From: Clostridium_AM sp963780135
GTDB lineage: Bacteria; Bacillota; Clostridia; Clostridiales; Clostridiaceae
Length of the DNA: 64,000 nt
Assembly: GCA_963780135.1 (NCBI GenBank)
Contig: CAWAAR010000003.1
Coordinates: 620,001 to 684,000, forward strand
Direction: 5' to 3'
Below, piece by piece: positions 49,964-59,572 of the stretch. A program made the translations under genes and the position numbers. Below the pieces are notes generated by a model. The model did not search any database, was not told the DNA's origin, and saw only the letters and a list, made by a program, of their open reading frames with translations. Position 1 is the stretch's first letter; the number at the start of each line of letters is the position of its first letter.

Positions 49964-51430
49964 ATGGCTTATCAACATGGTATTTATATTAAAGAAAATG
50001 CAACAGCACTTGCGACGCCTACACAGTCACTGTCAACTATAGCAGTTGCAGTTGGCACAGCACCAGTAAATATGCTAGCGAATCCTAGTATTGCTGTAAA
50101 TAAACCAATTGTAGTAACAAGTTATCCAGAAGCTGTTGCTGCAGTTGGATATAGTGATGATTGGGAAAGTTACACATTATGTCAGGTAATAGATGCATTC
50201 TTTAAGCAGTTTAGTGTAGGTCCATTAGTATTAGTAAATGTATTTGATCCAAGTATTCATAAATCTTCAGTTTCAGCTAATACAGTTACAATAGCTAATG
50301 GAGCTGCAAAAGTTGAAGATTTAGGCGTTTTATTAGATAACACTTTTATTGTTAAGAGTAATGATGGAGCTACAACTTATGCGTTAAGTACAGATTACAA
50401 GGTTGTATTTGATGATTCGGGATATCCTATTATATCTATAGTTTCTGTAGGCAATATACCTACTGCAACAACAACATTGAAGGTATCATACACTAAACTA
50501 GATCCTACTAAGGTTAAAAAAGAAGATATAATTGGTGGATATACTGCAGCAACTAATACTTATAAAGGTATTGAGTGTATTTCACAAGTTTATCCTAGAT
50601 TAAATTTAGTGCCAGGGCTTCTAATTGCACCTGGTTGGAGTCAATATAAAGAAGTAGAATCAGCTTTAAAAGCTAAAAATTCATCACTTAATGGTTCGTT
50701 TAATTCCGAGGTACTAAGTGATATAGATTGCACCGAAGTTAAGATTTATACAGAGGCGATTATTTGGAAGTCTACAAATGATTATAAAGATAAAAGAGAA
50801 TTAGTTCTTTGGCCCAAAATAAAGATTAATAGTAAAATTTATTGGTATAGTGCAATTTTAGCAGCATTAATTGTCTATACAGATGTTGCAAATAAGGATG
50901 TTCCTTTTAAATCCCCATCAAATAAAAAAATACCTATAAGTTCTACAGTGCTTGAAGATGGTACTGAGGTGTTTTTAGACCAAGTGCAAGCAAATGAATT
51001 AAATGCAAATGGCATAGTTACAGCAATAAATATGGCTGGATGGAGAACATGGGGAAACAATACTGGGATATATCCAGATAGTACAGATCCAAAGGATAGA
51101 TTTATTGCTGTTAGAAGAGTATTTGATTGGTGGGGAAACAACTTTGTAATTGACTTCTTTGATAAGGTAGATGATCCGACTAATTATAGATTAATAGAAT
51201 CCGTTGTAGATGAAGAAAATATAAAAGCAAATGGATATCAAGCAGCAGGACAAATTGCAGGTGCAAAAATATTGTTTAGACAACAAGAGAATGCTACAAC
51301 GGATATTTTAAATGGGAAAATTCAATTTATACAAAAGATAGGGGCGTTCACTCCTGCTGAAAATATTATAAATGTCCTGGAATTTGATCCTACAATGATT
51401 GAATCGGCTTTATTTGGGGGTGGTAATTAA
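49964..51430 (+). CDS. contractile tail sheath protein
   Basis: A 488-aa phage tail sheath protein. The N terminus AYQHGIYIKENAT, the central GTAPVNM region and a conserved C-terminal domain (DFFDKVDDPTNYRLIESVVDEENI, AAGQIAGAKILFRQQENATTDI) are typical. Its presence shows a contractile, myovirus tail. One base overlaps the tube gene. Confidence 0.95.
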   Translation: MAYQHGIYIKENATALATPTQSLSTIAVAVGTAPVNMLANPSIAVNKPIVVTSYPEAVAAVGYSDDWESYTLCQVIDAFFKQFSVGPLVLVNVFDPSIHKSSVSANTVTIANGAAKVEDLGVLLDNTFIVKSNDGATTYALSTDYKVVFDDSGYPIISIVSVGNIPTATTTLKVSYTKLDPTKVKKEDIIGGYTAATNTYKGIECISQVYPRLNLVPGLLIAPGWSQYKEVESALKAKNSSLNGSFNSEVLSDIDCTEVKIYTEAIIWKSTNDYKDKRELVLWPKIKINSKIYWYSAILAALIVYTDVANKDVPFKSPSNKKIPISSTVLEDGTEVFLDQVQANELNANGIVTAINMAGWRTWGNNTGIYPDSTDPKDRFIAVRRVFDWWGNNFVIDFFDKVDDPTNYRLIESVVDEENIKANGYQAAGQIAGAKILFRQQENATTDILNGKIQFIQKIGAFTPAENIINVLEFDPTMIESALFGGGN

Positions 51431-51951
51431 TGGGCGTTAATGCAATACCTGAAAAGGTAGTTAATTATAATATTTATTTAGGTAATGATAAGTTAATTGG
51501 AATAAAAGCAGATGTTACATTGCCAAAGCTTGAACAAATGACCGAAACTATATCAGGAGCTGGAATTGCAGGAAGCTATGAAAGTTCTGTTCCAGGACAT
51601 TTCGGAAAGATGGAAGTTGATGTTACATTTAATGCAGTTACAGAAGATGCAACTAGTCTCTTAGTTCCTGGTGCTAAATCACTAGTGCTTAGAGCAAGCC
51701 AACAAAGCTATGATGTAGCTGCAGGAGAAATGAATTTCAGACCATTAAAAATAACACTTAAAGTGTTAAATAAAGGTATTGACTTAGGAAAATTAAGTCC
51801 TGGAAAATCAACAGAAACAAAAGCTATATTTGAAACAACATACATTAAAGTTGAGGAAAATGGCAAGACACTTATAGAGCTTGACAAACTCAACTTTATT
51901 TTTGTTGTTAATGGTGTGGATGTATTAGCAGATATAAGAAATCAAATATAA
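51430..51951 (+). CDS. major tail tube protein, P2 FII-like
   Basis: A 173-aa tube protein of the P2 FII family (INAIPEKVVNYNIYLGND-like start and LEQMTETISGAGIAGSYESSVPGHFG). It forms the inner tube surrounded by the sheath. Confidence 0.93.
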   Translation: MGVNAIPEKVVNYNIYLGNDKLIGIKADVTLPKLEQMTETISGAGIAGSYESSVPGHFGKMEVDVTFNAVTEDATSLLVPGAKSLVLRASQQSYDVAAGEMNFRPLKITLKVLNKGIDLGKLSPGKSTETKAIFETTYIKVEENGKTLIELDKLNFIFVVNGVDVLADIRNQI

Positions 51952-51973
51952 AATTTATGGAGGTATTTTAAAG

Positions 51974-52333
51974 ATGAATGAAAATATTACAAACAATGGA
52001 ACTAATATAGTTACTGGAGGAGATGTGGCTAATACAATTGAAGCTACTAATGATTGCTTGATTAAATTCAATAAGGCTTATAGTTTTGAAGGACAAACAT
52101 ACACAGAAATAGATCTTTCAAATCTAGAAAATATATCTACTAAGGATTTGATAGCAGTAGATAAGTTGTATTATGCTACAGGGAATATGGCTCCTAGTTC
52201 AGAAATGTCTTTGGCATATTCTTGTATAGTAGCAAGTAAAGTAGCAAGTAAATCTTTAGAATTTTTCAATCAATTGCCTGCAAAGGAAGGCATAAAGGTT
52301 AAATCGGTGGTAGTAAATTTTTTATTCAATTAG
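51974..52333 (+). CDS. tail assembly chaperone, P2 gpE-like (short form)
   Basis: A 119-aa protein between the tube and tape-measure genes, the place of P2 E. It has a low-complexity N terminus, then FNKAYSFEGQTYTEIDLSNLENISTKDL, as in gpE-type chaperones. A slippery sequence near the end allows a longer fused form. Confidence 0.88.
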   Translation: MNENITNNGTNIVTGGDVANTIEATNDCLIKFNKAYSFEGQTYTEIDLSNLENISTKDLIAVDKLYYATGNMAPSSEMSLAYSCIVASKVASKSLEFFNQLPAKEGIKVKSVVVNFLFN

Positions 52334-52488
52334 GTATTAAACCAGGTGACGGACAGGTGCTAAGAAGAGTAGCTGTCCGTTTAGGTTTAAATACCTTTAC
52401 TTCATTGGAATTTTTTATGAAACTAGGAATAATTGAACTTTGTCAAATTGCTTCTGAGATAGGGGAGGCTAATAAAAATGGCAAGTAA
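51974..52488 (+). CDS. frameshifted tail assembly chaperone, E+E' form
   Basis: The overlapping canonical slippery heptamers A AAT TTT (52315-52321) and T TTT TTA (52318-52324) lie three to six codons before the E stop. A -1 shift continues through an open frame of 54 codons to a TAA at 52486-52488, giving about 171 residues. P2 and lambda tail chaperones use the same device. The end overlaps the tape-measure start. Confidence 0.8.
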
Positions 52489-54925
52489 AATGTATGAAAT
52501 AGCTTTTCAACTTGGAGCAAAAATATCTTCAAGTTTTGGTGCTACATTTAATACTGCAAGTAGCAAGATTAAAGCATTAGAATCTCAAAGCAAAGCGGCT
52601 AACAAAAGTTTCTTAGGATTAAGTGAAGGAGGATCTAAAATTTTCAAGGCAGCATCAGGAATTGTAGGAGGAATTGGTTTTGCTGCTGCTGCTAAAAAAT
52701 CAGTTGAATTAGCTTCAAATTTAGTTGAGGTACAAAATGTCGTTGATACAACTTTCGGTGGTGGATCAAAACAAATTGATGCATGGAGTAAAACGGCTTT
52801 AAATGGTTTTGGATTATCGGAATTACAAGCAAAACAGTTTAATGGAACATTAGGTGCTCTAATGAAGAGTAGTGGAATCACTGGCAGTAGTCTTGTTGGA
52901 ATGAGTGAAAATTTAACAGGATTATCTGGAGATTTTGCATCATTTTATAATTTACCAATAGAGGATGCGTTTGAAAAGCTAAAATCGGGTATTAGTGGAG
53001 AAACCGAACCCTTGAAATCATTAGGAATCAATATGTCAGTAGCAAATTTACAAGCATATGCACTGACTAAAGGTATATCAAAACCATTTGATAAAATGTC
53101 GCAAGGTGAACAGACGATGCTAAGATATAATTACCTAATGAATGTTTCAAAAGATGTTCAGGGAGACTTTAATAAGACCAGTAACACTTTTGCAAATCAA
53201 CTAAGAATTGCGCAAACTAATTTAGCTCAGACAGGGGCAACTATTGGAAGCAAGGTATTACCAATGCTAAACAAATTATTACTAGCATTTAATAATGGAG
53301 GCATGGGTAATTTAGGTAAAATTTTAAATAGTACATTTAAAACTATTGGAACTGCAATAAGTTTTGCAAAGCAACATGCAGAATTATTCAAGGCAGTATT
53401 ACTAGGATTGGGATCTGCAGTAGCTACATTTAAATTAGCTGGATTAATAAAAGATATAAAATCTTTTAGCACAATAATAAACTTAGTAAAATCTATGCAA
53501 AAAATAAGTTCAACTTTTCAATTAGTAAGAATGGGAGCTGTAGGATTTGGGTCTGCTCTAAAATTTTTAATTGGTCCAGTTGGAATTGCTGCAGTAGCAA
53601 TTGGAGTATTAGTAACTGTAGTATATTTAGTATATAAAAATTGGGCGCCCATAAGTAAATTTTTTAGTAAAGTATGGGCTGATGTAAAAGGAGTTTTTAA
53701 TAATTTTTGGAATTGGCTTAAAAATTTTCTTAGTACATGGGGACCAGGTATACTTGCTGTTACACTTCCTTTTATAGGTATACCATTATTAATAGTTCAG
53801 CATTGGAGTCAAATAAAACCTAAATTAAGTGCTGTATGGAATTCTTTAAAAGCTTCAGTTTCAAGTACATGGACAAGTATAAAAAATACTATATCTAATG
53901 TTGCCACTGCTATATCAACTACAGTAGCTAAGGTATGGAAGGTTATTATTACTGCTATAACATCAAGTCCACTATTTAAAATAGTTTCAGCAGTTTTCAA
54001 AGGTATATTAGCAGTAGTAATAGTAGTTGCATACAACATATATACAGCAGTTAGTGGAGTGTTAAAAAGAATTTGGAGTGTTATAACATCTATATGGAAT
54101 TCTATTTATTCTACAGTAGCAAGCGTAGTTACTAAAGTACGGAATATCATAGTTTCCGTATGGAACACAATATATTCTGCAGTAGCAGCAATATTAACTA
54201 GGGTATGGAGTTTTATAGTACGAATATGGAATTCTATTTACGCATCTGTCAGCAGCGTTCTAAATACAATTTGGAATGTTATAGTACGAATATGGACTAC
54301 AATATATTCTTCTGTATCATCAATTTTAACATCAATATGGACCTTTATAGTTACCATTTGGAATAATGTTTATAGCAGTGTATCGAGCATTGTAACTACA
54401 ATATGGAATACAATAGTTAATGGATTTAATAGTGCAGCTAGTGGCGTAACATCTATATTTCAAAGCATGTATAATACTGTAGTTAACATCTTTCAAGGAA
54501 TATGGAGTGCAATAAAATCAATTATAAATACCGGAATAGGTATGATTAATGGATTTATAGGTGGAGTAAATAGTGTCATAGGAGTAGCAAACAATGTACC
54601 AGGTGTCCATATTGGTACAGTTGGTACAATTCCACAACTTGCAAATGGAGGATATATAAAGCATAGGCCAGGCGGTATTTTAGCAAACATTGGAGAAGGT
54701 AAAGAGGATGAAATAGTTTCTCCGGTAAGTAAATTAAAAAGCATAATTGGAAGTAATAATACTTCAAATATACAACAACCAACTTTTGTTTATTCTCCAC
54801 AAGTAACAATAATGGGCAATGTATCAAAAGATGATATTAATGAAGCTCTAAGCATGAGCCAATCAGAATTTAATAGAATGGCAGAAAACTTCTTTAAAAA
54901 CAAACAAAGATTATCATTTGATTAA
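52478..54925 (+). CDS. tail tape measure protein
   Basis: An 815-aa protein that sets tail length. The N-terminal half is helical (SKIKALESQSKAANK...) with tape-measure-like conserved stretches such as GDFASFYNLPIEDAFEKLKSG. Hydrophobic segments lie near residues 355-390. Between about 525 and 665 there are several 22-residue repeats with the pattern W..I..IW..IYS.VSS. The C-terminal part is glycine-rich (GGYIKHRPGGILANIGEGKEDEI). Confidence 0.93.
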   Translation: MASKMYEIAFQLGAKISSSFGATFNTASSKIKALESQSKAANKSFLGLSEGGSKIFKAASGIVGGIGFAAAAKKSVELASNLVEVQNVVDTTFGGGSKQIDAWSKTALNGFGLSELQAKQFNGTLGALMKSSGITGSSLVGMSENLTGLSGDFASFYNLPIEDAFEKLKSGISGETEPLKSLGINMSVANLQAYALTKGISKPFDKMSQGEQTMLRYNYLMNVSKDVQGDFNKTSNTFANQLRIAQTNLAQTGATIGSKVLPMLNKLLLAFNNGGMGNLGKILNSTFKTIGTAISFAKQHAELFKAVLLGLGSAVATFKLAGLIKDIKSFSTIINLVKSMQKISSTFQLVRMGAVGFGSALKFLIGPVGIAAVAIGVLVTVVYLVYKNWAPISKFFSKVWADVKGVFNNFWNWLKNFLSTWGPGILAVTLPFIGIPLLIVQHWSQIKPKLSAVWNSLKASVSSTWTSIKNTISNVATAISTTVAKVWKVIITAITSSPLFKIVSAVFKGILAVVIVVAYNIYTAVSGVLKRIWSVITSIWNSIYSTVASVVTKVRNIIVSVWNTIYSAVAAILTRVWSFIVRIWNSIYASVSSVLNTIWNVIVRIWTTIYSSVSSILTSIWTFIVTIWNNVYSSVSSIVTTIWNTIVNGFNSAASGVTSIFQSMYNTVVNIFQGIWSAIKSIINTGIGMINGFIGGVNSVIGVANNVPGVHIGTVGTIPQLANGGYIKHRPGGILANIGEGKEDEIVSPVSKLKSIIGSNNTSNIQQPTFVYSPQVTIMGNVSKDDINEALSMSQSEFNRMAENFFKNKQRLSFD
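54060..54420 (+). repeat. 66-bp coding repeats in the tape measure gene
   Basis: About five diverged 66-base units encode 22-residue repeats, each with two tryptophan-isoleucine steps (11-residue periodicity). They form the longest hydrophobic-amphipathic part of the protein and are likely to vary in number between related phages. Confidence 0.75.
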
Positions 54926-54940
54926 TAGGAGGTGGTATGG

Positions 54941-55162
54941 GTGACGTATACAACAGTTTTAGGCGACACTTGGGATATTATTGCATTTAAAGTTTATGGA
55001 AAAGAAAAATATGCTAAGGAGATTGTAGAAGCAAACTTGAATTATGTTAAAATTGTTATATTTTCAGCAGGTACAGTGTTAGCAATTCCTGATATAGAAA
55101 AAACTGAAGATTATTCAACATTGCCACCTTGGAAGCGAGGAAATGCAAATGCAAGCACGTAG
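54941..55162 (+). CDS. tail protein X (LysM-like)
   Basis: A 73-aa P2 gpX-like protein. It is one LysM-type domain: TYTTVLGDTWDIIAFKVYGKE, then FSAGTVLAIPDIE. The GTG at 54941 has GGAGG eight bases upstream; the GTG at 54932 overlaps that site. Confidence 0.85.
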   Translation: MTYTTVLGDTWDIIAFKVYGKEKYAKEIVEANLNYVKIVIFSAGTVLAIPDIEKTEDYSTLPPWKRGNANAST

Positions 55163-56168
55163 AGCTTCAGTAACAGTTAACTATATGGGTGTAGACATAA
55201 CAAAAGATATTCAATCAGACTTGCTTAGTTTTAAATACACTGACAATGCCAGTGATACTGCAGATGATATTGATATTGAATTAAAAGACGAAAAGGCTAA
55301 ATGGTTAACTGATTGGTTTCCACAGAAAGGTGATATTATAAAAGCCACAATAAATACTATAAACTGGCATAAGGATGGGGATGCAGGGGAACTTTATTGT
55401 GGTTCTTTTATAGTAGATGAACCAGAGTATTCAGGAAGGCCCCGGAAAATGACAATAAAGGGCATATCGATACCAAGTAATACAAATTTTACTAACACAA
55501 AAAAAAGTAAAGCATGGGAAAAAATTAAACTTAGTGCTATAGCCCAGGACATTGCCAACAATGCTGGGCTTGATCTATTTTTTGATGCTCCTTCAGATCC
55601 TTTGTATGACAGAAAAGAGCAAAGTGAAACCTCTGATATGAGTTTCTTAGCTGATTTATGTAAAAAAGAGGGATTTGGATTCAAGGTAACTGACAGTAAA
55701 ATAGTAATTTTTGATGAAGTTAAGTATGAAAAAGAAGCAGTCATAATAACTCTAAGTGAATCAGGAGGGTTAGTTAATAGTTACAGTTTTAAAACCTCTC
55801 TTACTAACACCAGTTATGCAGGATGCAGGGTTAAATATAGAAATGCTAAGAAAGGCACAGTAATTGATTATCTATATACTATTAAAGACGAAATAGAGGA
55901 TACTGATAAAATATATGAACTAAATAAAGTAGTAGATTCTTATGATGAAGCTATGAGATTGACACAAAAAACTCTAAGATCCATTAATAAAAAAGAAACG
56001 ACAGCAAAATTAAATGTTGTAGGTGACCTAAGATATTTAGGTGCTGTATGTGTACAATTAGTAGATTTTGGAGCATTTAGTGGCAAGTATTTTGTGGACA
56101 AAGCTACTCATAATATACCTAGTTACACTATAGATTTAGAAATGCATAAAGTACTGGAGGGATATTAA
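55149..56168 (+). CDS. baseplate hub protein, P2 gpD (late control D) family
   Basis: A 339-aa protein of the late control gene D family (VDITKDIQSDLLSFKYTDNASDTADDIDIELKDE, then SETSDMSFLADLCKKEGFGFKV). It forms the tail hub at the baseplate. The ATG at 55149 has AGCGAGG eight bases upstream; an ATG at 55143 is too close to it. The start lies inside the X gene. Confidence 0.9.
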   Translation: MQARRASVTVNYMGVDITKDIQSDLLSFKYTDNASDTADDIDIELKDEKAKWLTDWFPQKGDIIKATINTINWHKDGDAGELYCGSFIVDEPEYSGRPRKMTIKGISIPSNTNFTNTKKSKAWEKIKLSAIAQDIANNAGLDLFFDAPSDPLYDRKEQSETSDMSFLADLCKKEGFGFKVTDSKIVIFDEVKYEKEAVIITLSESGGLVNSYSFKTSLTNTSYAGCRVKYRNAKKGTVIDYLYTIKDEIEDTDKIYELNKVVDSYDEAMRLTQKTLRSINKKETTAKLNVVGDLRYLGAVCVQLVDFGAFSGKYFVDKATHNIPSYTIDLEMHKVLEGY

Positions 56169-56169
56169 T

Positions 56170-56616
56170 ATGGAAGATGCTGAAATAAAGAGAACTTTAT
56201 CAATTTTAATCAATATGATTAGAGTTGGGAGAATAAATTCAGTAAATGAGAATAAAGGCACAGTTAGAGTATTATTTGATGATAAAGATAACCTGGTAAG
56301 TGATGAATTGCAACTCTTAGACTTTGAATATGATATTCCTCCTATAGGAGAACAGGTAATTTGTTTTTTTCTTCCTAATGGAATTAAACAGGGGTTTTGC
56401 CTGAAAGGGTTTTATTCAGACATAAACAAACCACCAGTCAAAGATAGAAATATATATTTTAAAAAATTTGGTGATAGTACTTCAATTGAATATAATAAAT
56501 CAACTAAAGAACTAACTATTAATTCAGAAGCATCAATAATGATTAATGGCAATGTTAAAGTTAATGGTGATATATCAGCAGCAGGCAGTGTAACGGCTGT
56601 AAATATAACGAGGTGA
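56170..56616 (+). CDS. baseplate spike protein, gpV-like
   Basis: A 148-aa protein with an OB-fold-like N-terminal part (VGRINSVNENKGTVRVLFDD, PPIGEQVICFFLPNG) and a C-terminal beta-helical tip (ASIMINGNVKVNGDISAAGSV). This is the build of P2 gpV central spikes that pierce the cell surface. Confidence 0.88.
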   Translation: MEDAEIKRTLSILINMIRVGRINSVNENKGTVRVLFDDKDNLVSDELQLLDFEYDIPPIGEQVICFFLPNGIKQGFCLKGFYSDINKPPVKDRNIYFKKFGDSTSIEYNKSTKELTINSEASIMINGNVKVNGDISAAGSVTAVNITR

Positions 56617-56622
56617 TAAAAG

Positions 56623-57483
56623 ATGGTTGGTTATTATGGGAATATAATCTTTGAAACTTCAGATCAAAGAATTTTAACATTTACAGATTTTAAACATGAC
56701 TCGGCTGCAAGGTGGGAAAAACATAATGTAATTGGTAAAAAGCCTGTAAATGAATTTATAGGCCCTGATTTAGATACATTAACATTTACTGTAAATCTTA
56801 ATGGTAATTATGGAGTGAAGCCTCGTGATGAAATGGAAAAATGGATTGATTTAGTTAACAAAGGATCTGCTGATATATTTGTTATCGGAACTAAGACCAT
56901 TGGACAAGATAAGTGGAGCGTAAAAAGTGTAAGTGAAGCGTGGGGAGTTGTTTTTAATAGAGGTGAATTGTTTAGTGGAAAGATAGATGTTACTTTAGAA
57001 GAATATATTGAACCTATTGAGGAGTCAGTTACTGAAAAATCAACTAATGTAAATGTATCATCAAATAGTCAAATAGATAGTCAAACAACATTAATAAAAC
57101 AAGTGCAGCATGATTTGCAAAAAGTTAGTTGTCTTGTGTCAGGAGAAAATAATGCCACAGGTAAAATTGACGATAAAACTAAAGCTGCAGTAAAGCAATT
57201 TAGATATATTGTAGATTTGTCAGTGTCAGATTCTATAGATTCGCAACTTATAGATGCTTTAAATTCAATAACTAAAGAACCAATCGTAGGATGTGGATGG
57301 CCTCCTAATCCTACGGCTGCTAAATTTATTCAATGGTGGATAGGAATATCACCTAAAAATGGATTATGGGATCTTAATATGGTTGGAAAGGTTAAGGCAT
57401 GGCAAGTTAAGAATGGCATATGGAGTACTTCGGGAGCCGATGGAGTAATAAGAAAAAAGGACTGGGATAAGATTTTAAGATAG
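56623..57483 (+). CDS. tail protein U fused to peptidoglycan-binding domain
   Basis: A 286-aa protein. Residues about 1-135 resemble P2 gpU (RWEKHNVIGKKPVNEFIGPDLDTLTF, SEAWGVVFNRGELFSGKI). A serine/threonine linker follows (about 140-160). Residues about 160-286 look like one complete and one partial PG_binding_1 repeat (QVQHDLQKVSCLVSGENNATGKIDDKTKAAVKQF; KVKAWQVKNGIWSTSGADGVI). The added domain may hold the baseplate at the cell wall. Confidence 0.8.
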   Translation: MVGYYGNIIFETSDQRILTFTDFKHDSAARWEKHNVIGKKPVNEFIGPDLDTLTFTVNLNGNYGVKPRDEMEKWIDLVNKGSADIFVIGTKTIGQDKWSVKSVSEAWGVVFNRGELFSGKIDVTLEEYIEPIEESVTEKSTNVNVSSNSQIDSQTTLIKQVQHDLQKVSCLVSGENNATGKIDDKTKAAVKQFRYIVDLSVSDSIDSQLIDALNSITKEPIVGCGWPPNPTAAKFIQWWIGISPKNGLWDLNMVGKVKAWQVKNGIWSTSGADGVIRKKDWDKILR

Positions 57484-57493
57484 GAGGATGTAA

Positions 57494-57772
57494 ATGATTA
57501 TTTTAGATAATATAAGTATTACAGGAACTACTGAAGATATAGTAGAGAATCTTAAAACTATATTTACAACTCCACAAGGTACTGTACCATGGGATAGAAA
57601 TTTTGGTATTGATACAAATATTTTAGATGAACCAGTCAACATAGTTCAAGGAAAACTTACAGTTGAACTTATTAGAAAAGCTCAACTGTATGAACCAAGA
57701 ATAAAAGTAAAAGAAGTTACTTTTCAAGCAAATGATAATAGCAATTTAGTGCCGAAAGTGAGGGTTGAATAG
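57494..57772 (+). CDS. baseplate wedge protein, gpW/gp25-like
   Basis: A 92-aa GPW/gp25-family protein (LKTIFTTPQGTVPWDRNFGID, the typical signature). It forms part of the baseplate wedge. AGGAGGAT precedes the start, and it overlaps the J-like gene by one base. Confidence 0.92.
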   Translation: MIILDNISITGTTEDIVENLKTIFTTPQGTVPWDRNFGIDTNILDEPVNIVQGKLTVELIRKAQLYEPRIKVKEVTFQANDNSNLVPKVRVE

Positions 57773-58917
57773 TGGATTTAAATAGCCTTCCAGATGTGTC
57801 TTTTGCTCAAAAAGACATTGAAACAATTTTAAATGATATGATTTTACAATATGAATTAGCTTATTACCAGCAAACTGGCAAGCAAATTACCTTGTATCCA
57901 GGAGATAAGATAAGAATATTTCTTTACAGTCAAGCTCTTAAAGAGTTTCAGTTAAGACAACTTATTGATTTTTCAGCTAAACAAAATTTATTAAAGTACT
58001 CTACAGGTGACTATCTTGTTAATTTAGGAGCTTTTCAAAACGTTGAAAAATTAGAAGCTGATTATGCAACTGTAACTGAACAGTTTAATCTTAGTGCTCC
58101 ACAATCAACAATCCAAACAATTCCTAAAGGTACAAGGATAGGCTCAGAGTCTAGCAATGGAATTTACTTTGCATCAGCAGAAAATATAACAGTACCTGCA
58201 GGTACTTCTAGCATTACTGTAGTACTAGAATGTACAAAGTCGGGAACTGTTGGAAATAATTTTACTCCTGGTCAATTGAATATACTTGTAGATCCACTTC
58301 CATGGATAGCAAGTGTAACCAATATAGATACAAGCCAAGGTGGTGCAGATATCGAAGAAGAAGATAGTTATAGAGAAAGAATTCATGAAGCTCCTGAAGG
58401 TTTTAGTGTAGCTGGGCCAGAAGGTGCTTATTTGTTTTTCGCTAAAAAATATAATTCAAATATATTAGATATAAAACTAAATTCACCAAGCCCTGGTACT
58501 TTAGATATGAGAGTTTTACTTAAAGGAGGAGAAATACCTACACCAACATTTTTAATTGGGTTAAACAATTATTTAAGTGACAAGACATTAAGACCTCTTA
58601 CAGATAATTTAAGTGTTAATGCTGCAGAGGAAGTAAATTATGATATCAACCTAACTTATTATATATTATCAGATAATTCAGCAGAGGCTAACTCAATACA
58701 AAGCAGTATAAATCAAGCAATTCAAGATTATATATTGTGGCAAAAAAGTAAGATAGGGAGAGACATTAATCCTGATGAATTAACTACAAGAATAAAAAGT
58801 GCAGGAGCTAAGAGAGCAGTGATAACAAGTCCGACATATACAGCTATAACTGGTACTAAGGTTGCAATTGCATCAACTAATATTACAGCAACATATGGAG
58901 GCTTAGAAGATGATTGA
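57772..58917 (+). CDS. baseplate assembly protein J-like
   Basis: A 381-aa baseplate J protein. Features are PGDKIRIFLYSQALKEFQLRQLIDFSAKQNLL and the conserved DIEEEDSYRERIHEAPEGFSVAGPEGAY. Start is GTG, coupled to the W stop codon. It overlaps the I-like gene by eight bases. Confidence 0.93.
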   Translation: MDLNSLPDVSFAQKDIETILNDMILQYELAYYQQTGKQITLYPGDKIRIFLYSQALKEFQLRQLIDFSAKQNLLKYSTGDYLVNLGAFQNVEKLEADYATVTEQFNLSAPQSTIQTIPKGTRIGSESSNGIYFASAENITVPAGTSSITVVLECTKSGTVGNNFTPGQLNILVDPLPWIASVTNIDTSQGGADIEEEDSYRERIHEAPEGFSVAGPEGAYLFFAKKYNSNILDIKLNSPSPGTLDMRVLLKGGEIPTPTFLIGLNNYLSDKTLRPLTDNLSVNAAEEVNYDINLTYYILSDNSAEANSIQSSINQAIQDYILWQKSKIGRDINPDELTTRIKSAGAKRAVITSPTYTAITGTKVAIASTNITATYGGLEDD

Positions 58918-59572
58918 TATATATAATGTTTCAGTATTAGATTTGCTTCCACCTAATTTACAGCAAGATCCGGACATGATAGCAGCAGCAAAATCAGTTG
59001 ATAGCGATTTTTCAATTGTAGTTAATGACGTTAAGCAATGTATTTTGCTACCAAGGATTGATGAAATTGAGGATGGTAATGTTTTAGATTTATTGGCATG
59101 GCAAATGCATGTAGATTTTTATGATACAACTTTACCAGTTCAAATAAAACAGGAACTAATAAAAAACTCAAATCATCTGCATAAAAGAAAAGGTACTGCA
59201 GGTGCAGTAGAAAAGGCAGCAGGAATTGTTTTTGGACGTTCTTGGGTTACTGAGTGGTTTGAATATAGTGGTAATCCCTACTATTTTAAAGTTAATGTTG
59301 AAGCCACTAATAGGGGGGCTTCAGAATCAGATTATGTACTATTAGAGCAATTAGTTAATGCATATAAGAATAAACGTAGTTGGCTTGAAGTAATAAATAT
59401 ATTCCTAACAACAAATGGAACTATGTATTTTGGTGGCTGCATGAATTCAGGTGAAGATATTACAGTTTATCCGTGGAGTCCTACAGAAACTATAAGTACA
59501 GGAAAAATAAATCTAGGATTTAGCAATAGATTTATTGAAACAACGACAATATATCCAAAGGAGGCGAGCTAA
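58910..59572 (+). CDS. tail protein I-like
   Basis: A 220-aa P2 gpI-family protein (SVLDLLPPNLQQDPDMIAAAKSVD, ...LDLLAWQMHVDFYD..., HKRKGTAGAVEKA). It links baseplate to fibre. Start and end overlap the neighbouring genes. Confidence 0.9.
   Translation: MIDIYNVSVLDLLPPNLQQDPDMIAAAKSVDSDFSIVVNDVKQCILLPRIDEIEDGNVLDLLAWQMHVDFYDTTLPVQIKQELIKNSNHLHKRKGTAGAVEKAAGIVFGRSWVTEWFEYSGNPYYFKVNVEATNRGASESDYVLLEQLVNAYKNKRSWLEVINIFLTTNGTMYFGGCMNSGEDITVYPWSPTETISTGKINLGFSNRFIETTTIYPKEAS

Noticed and set aside
53809..54827. Leftward ORFs inside the tape measure gene
   Set aside because: They are shadows of the repeated coding sequence and lack ribosome-binding sites.
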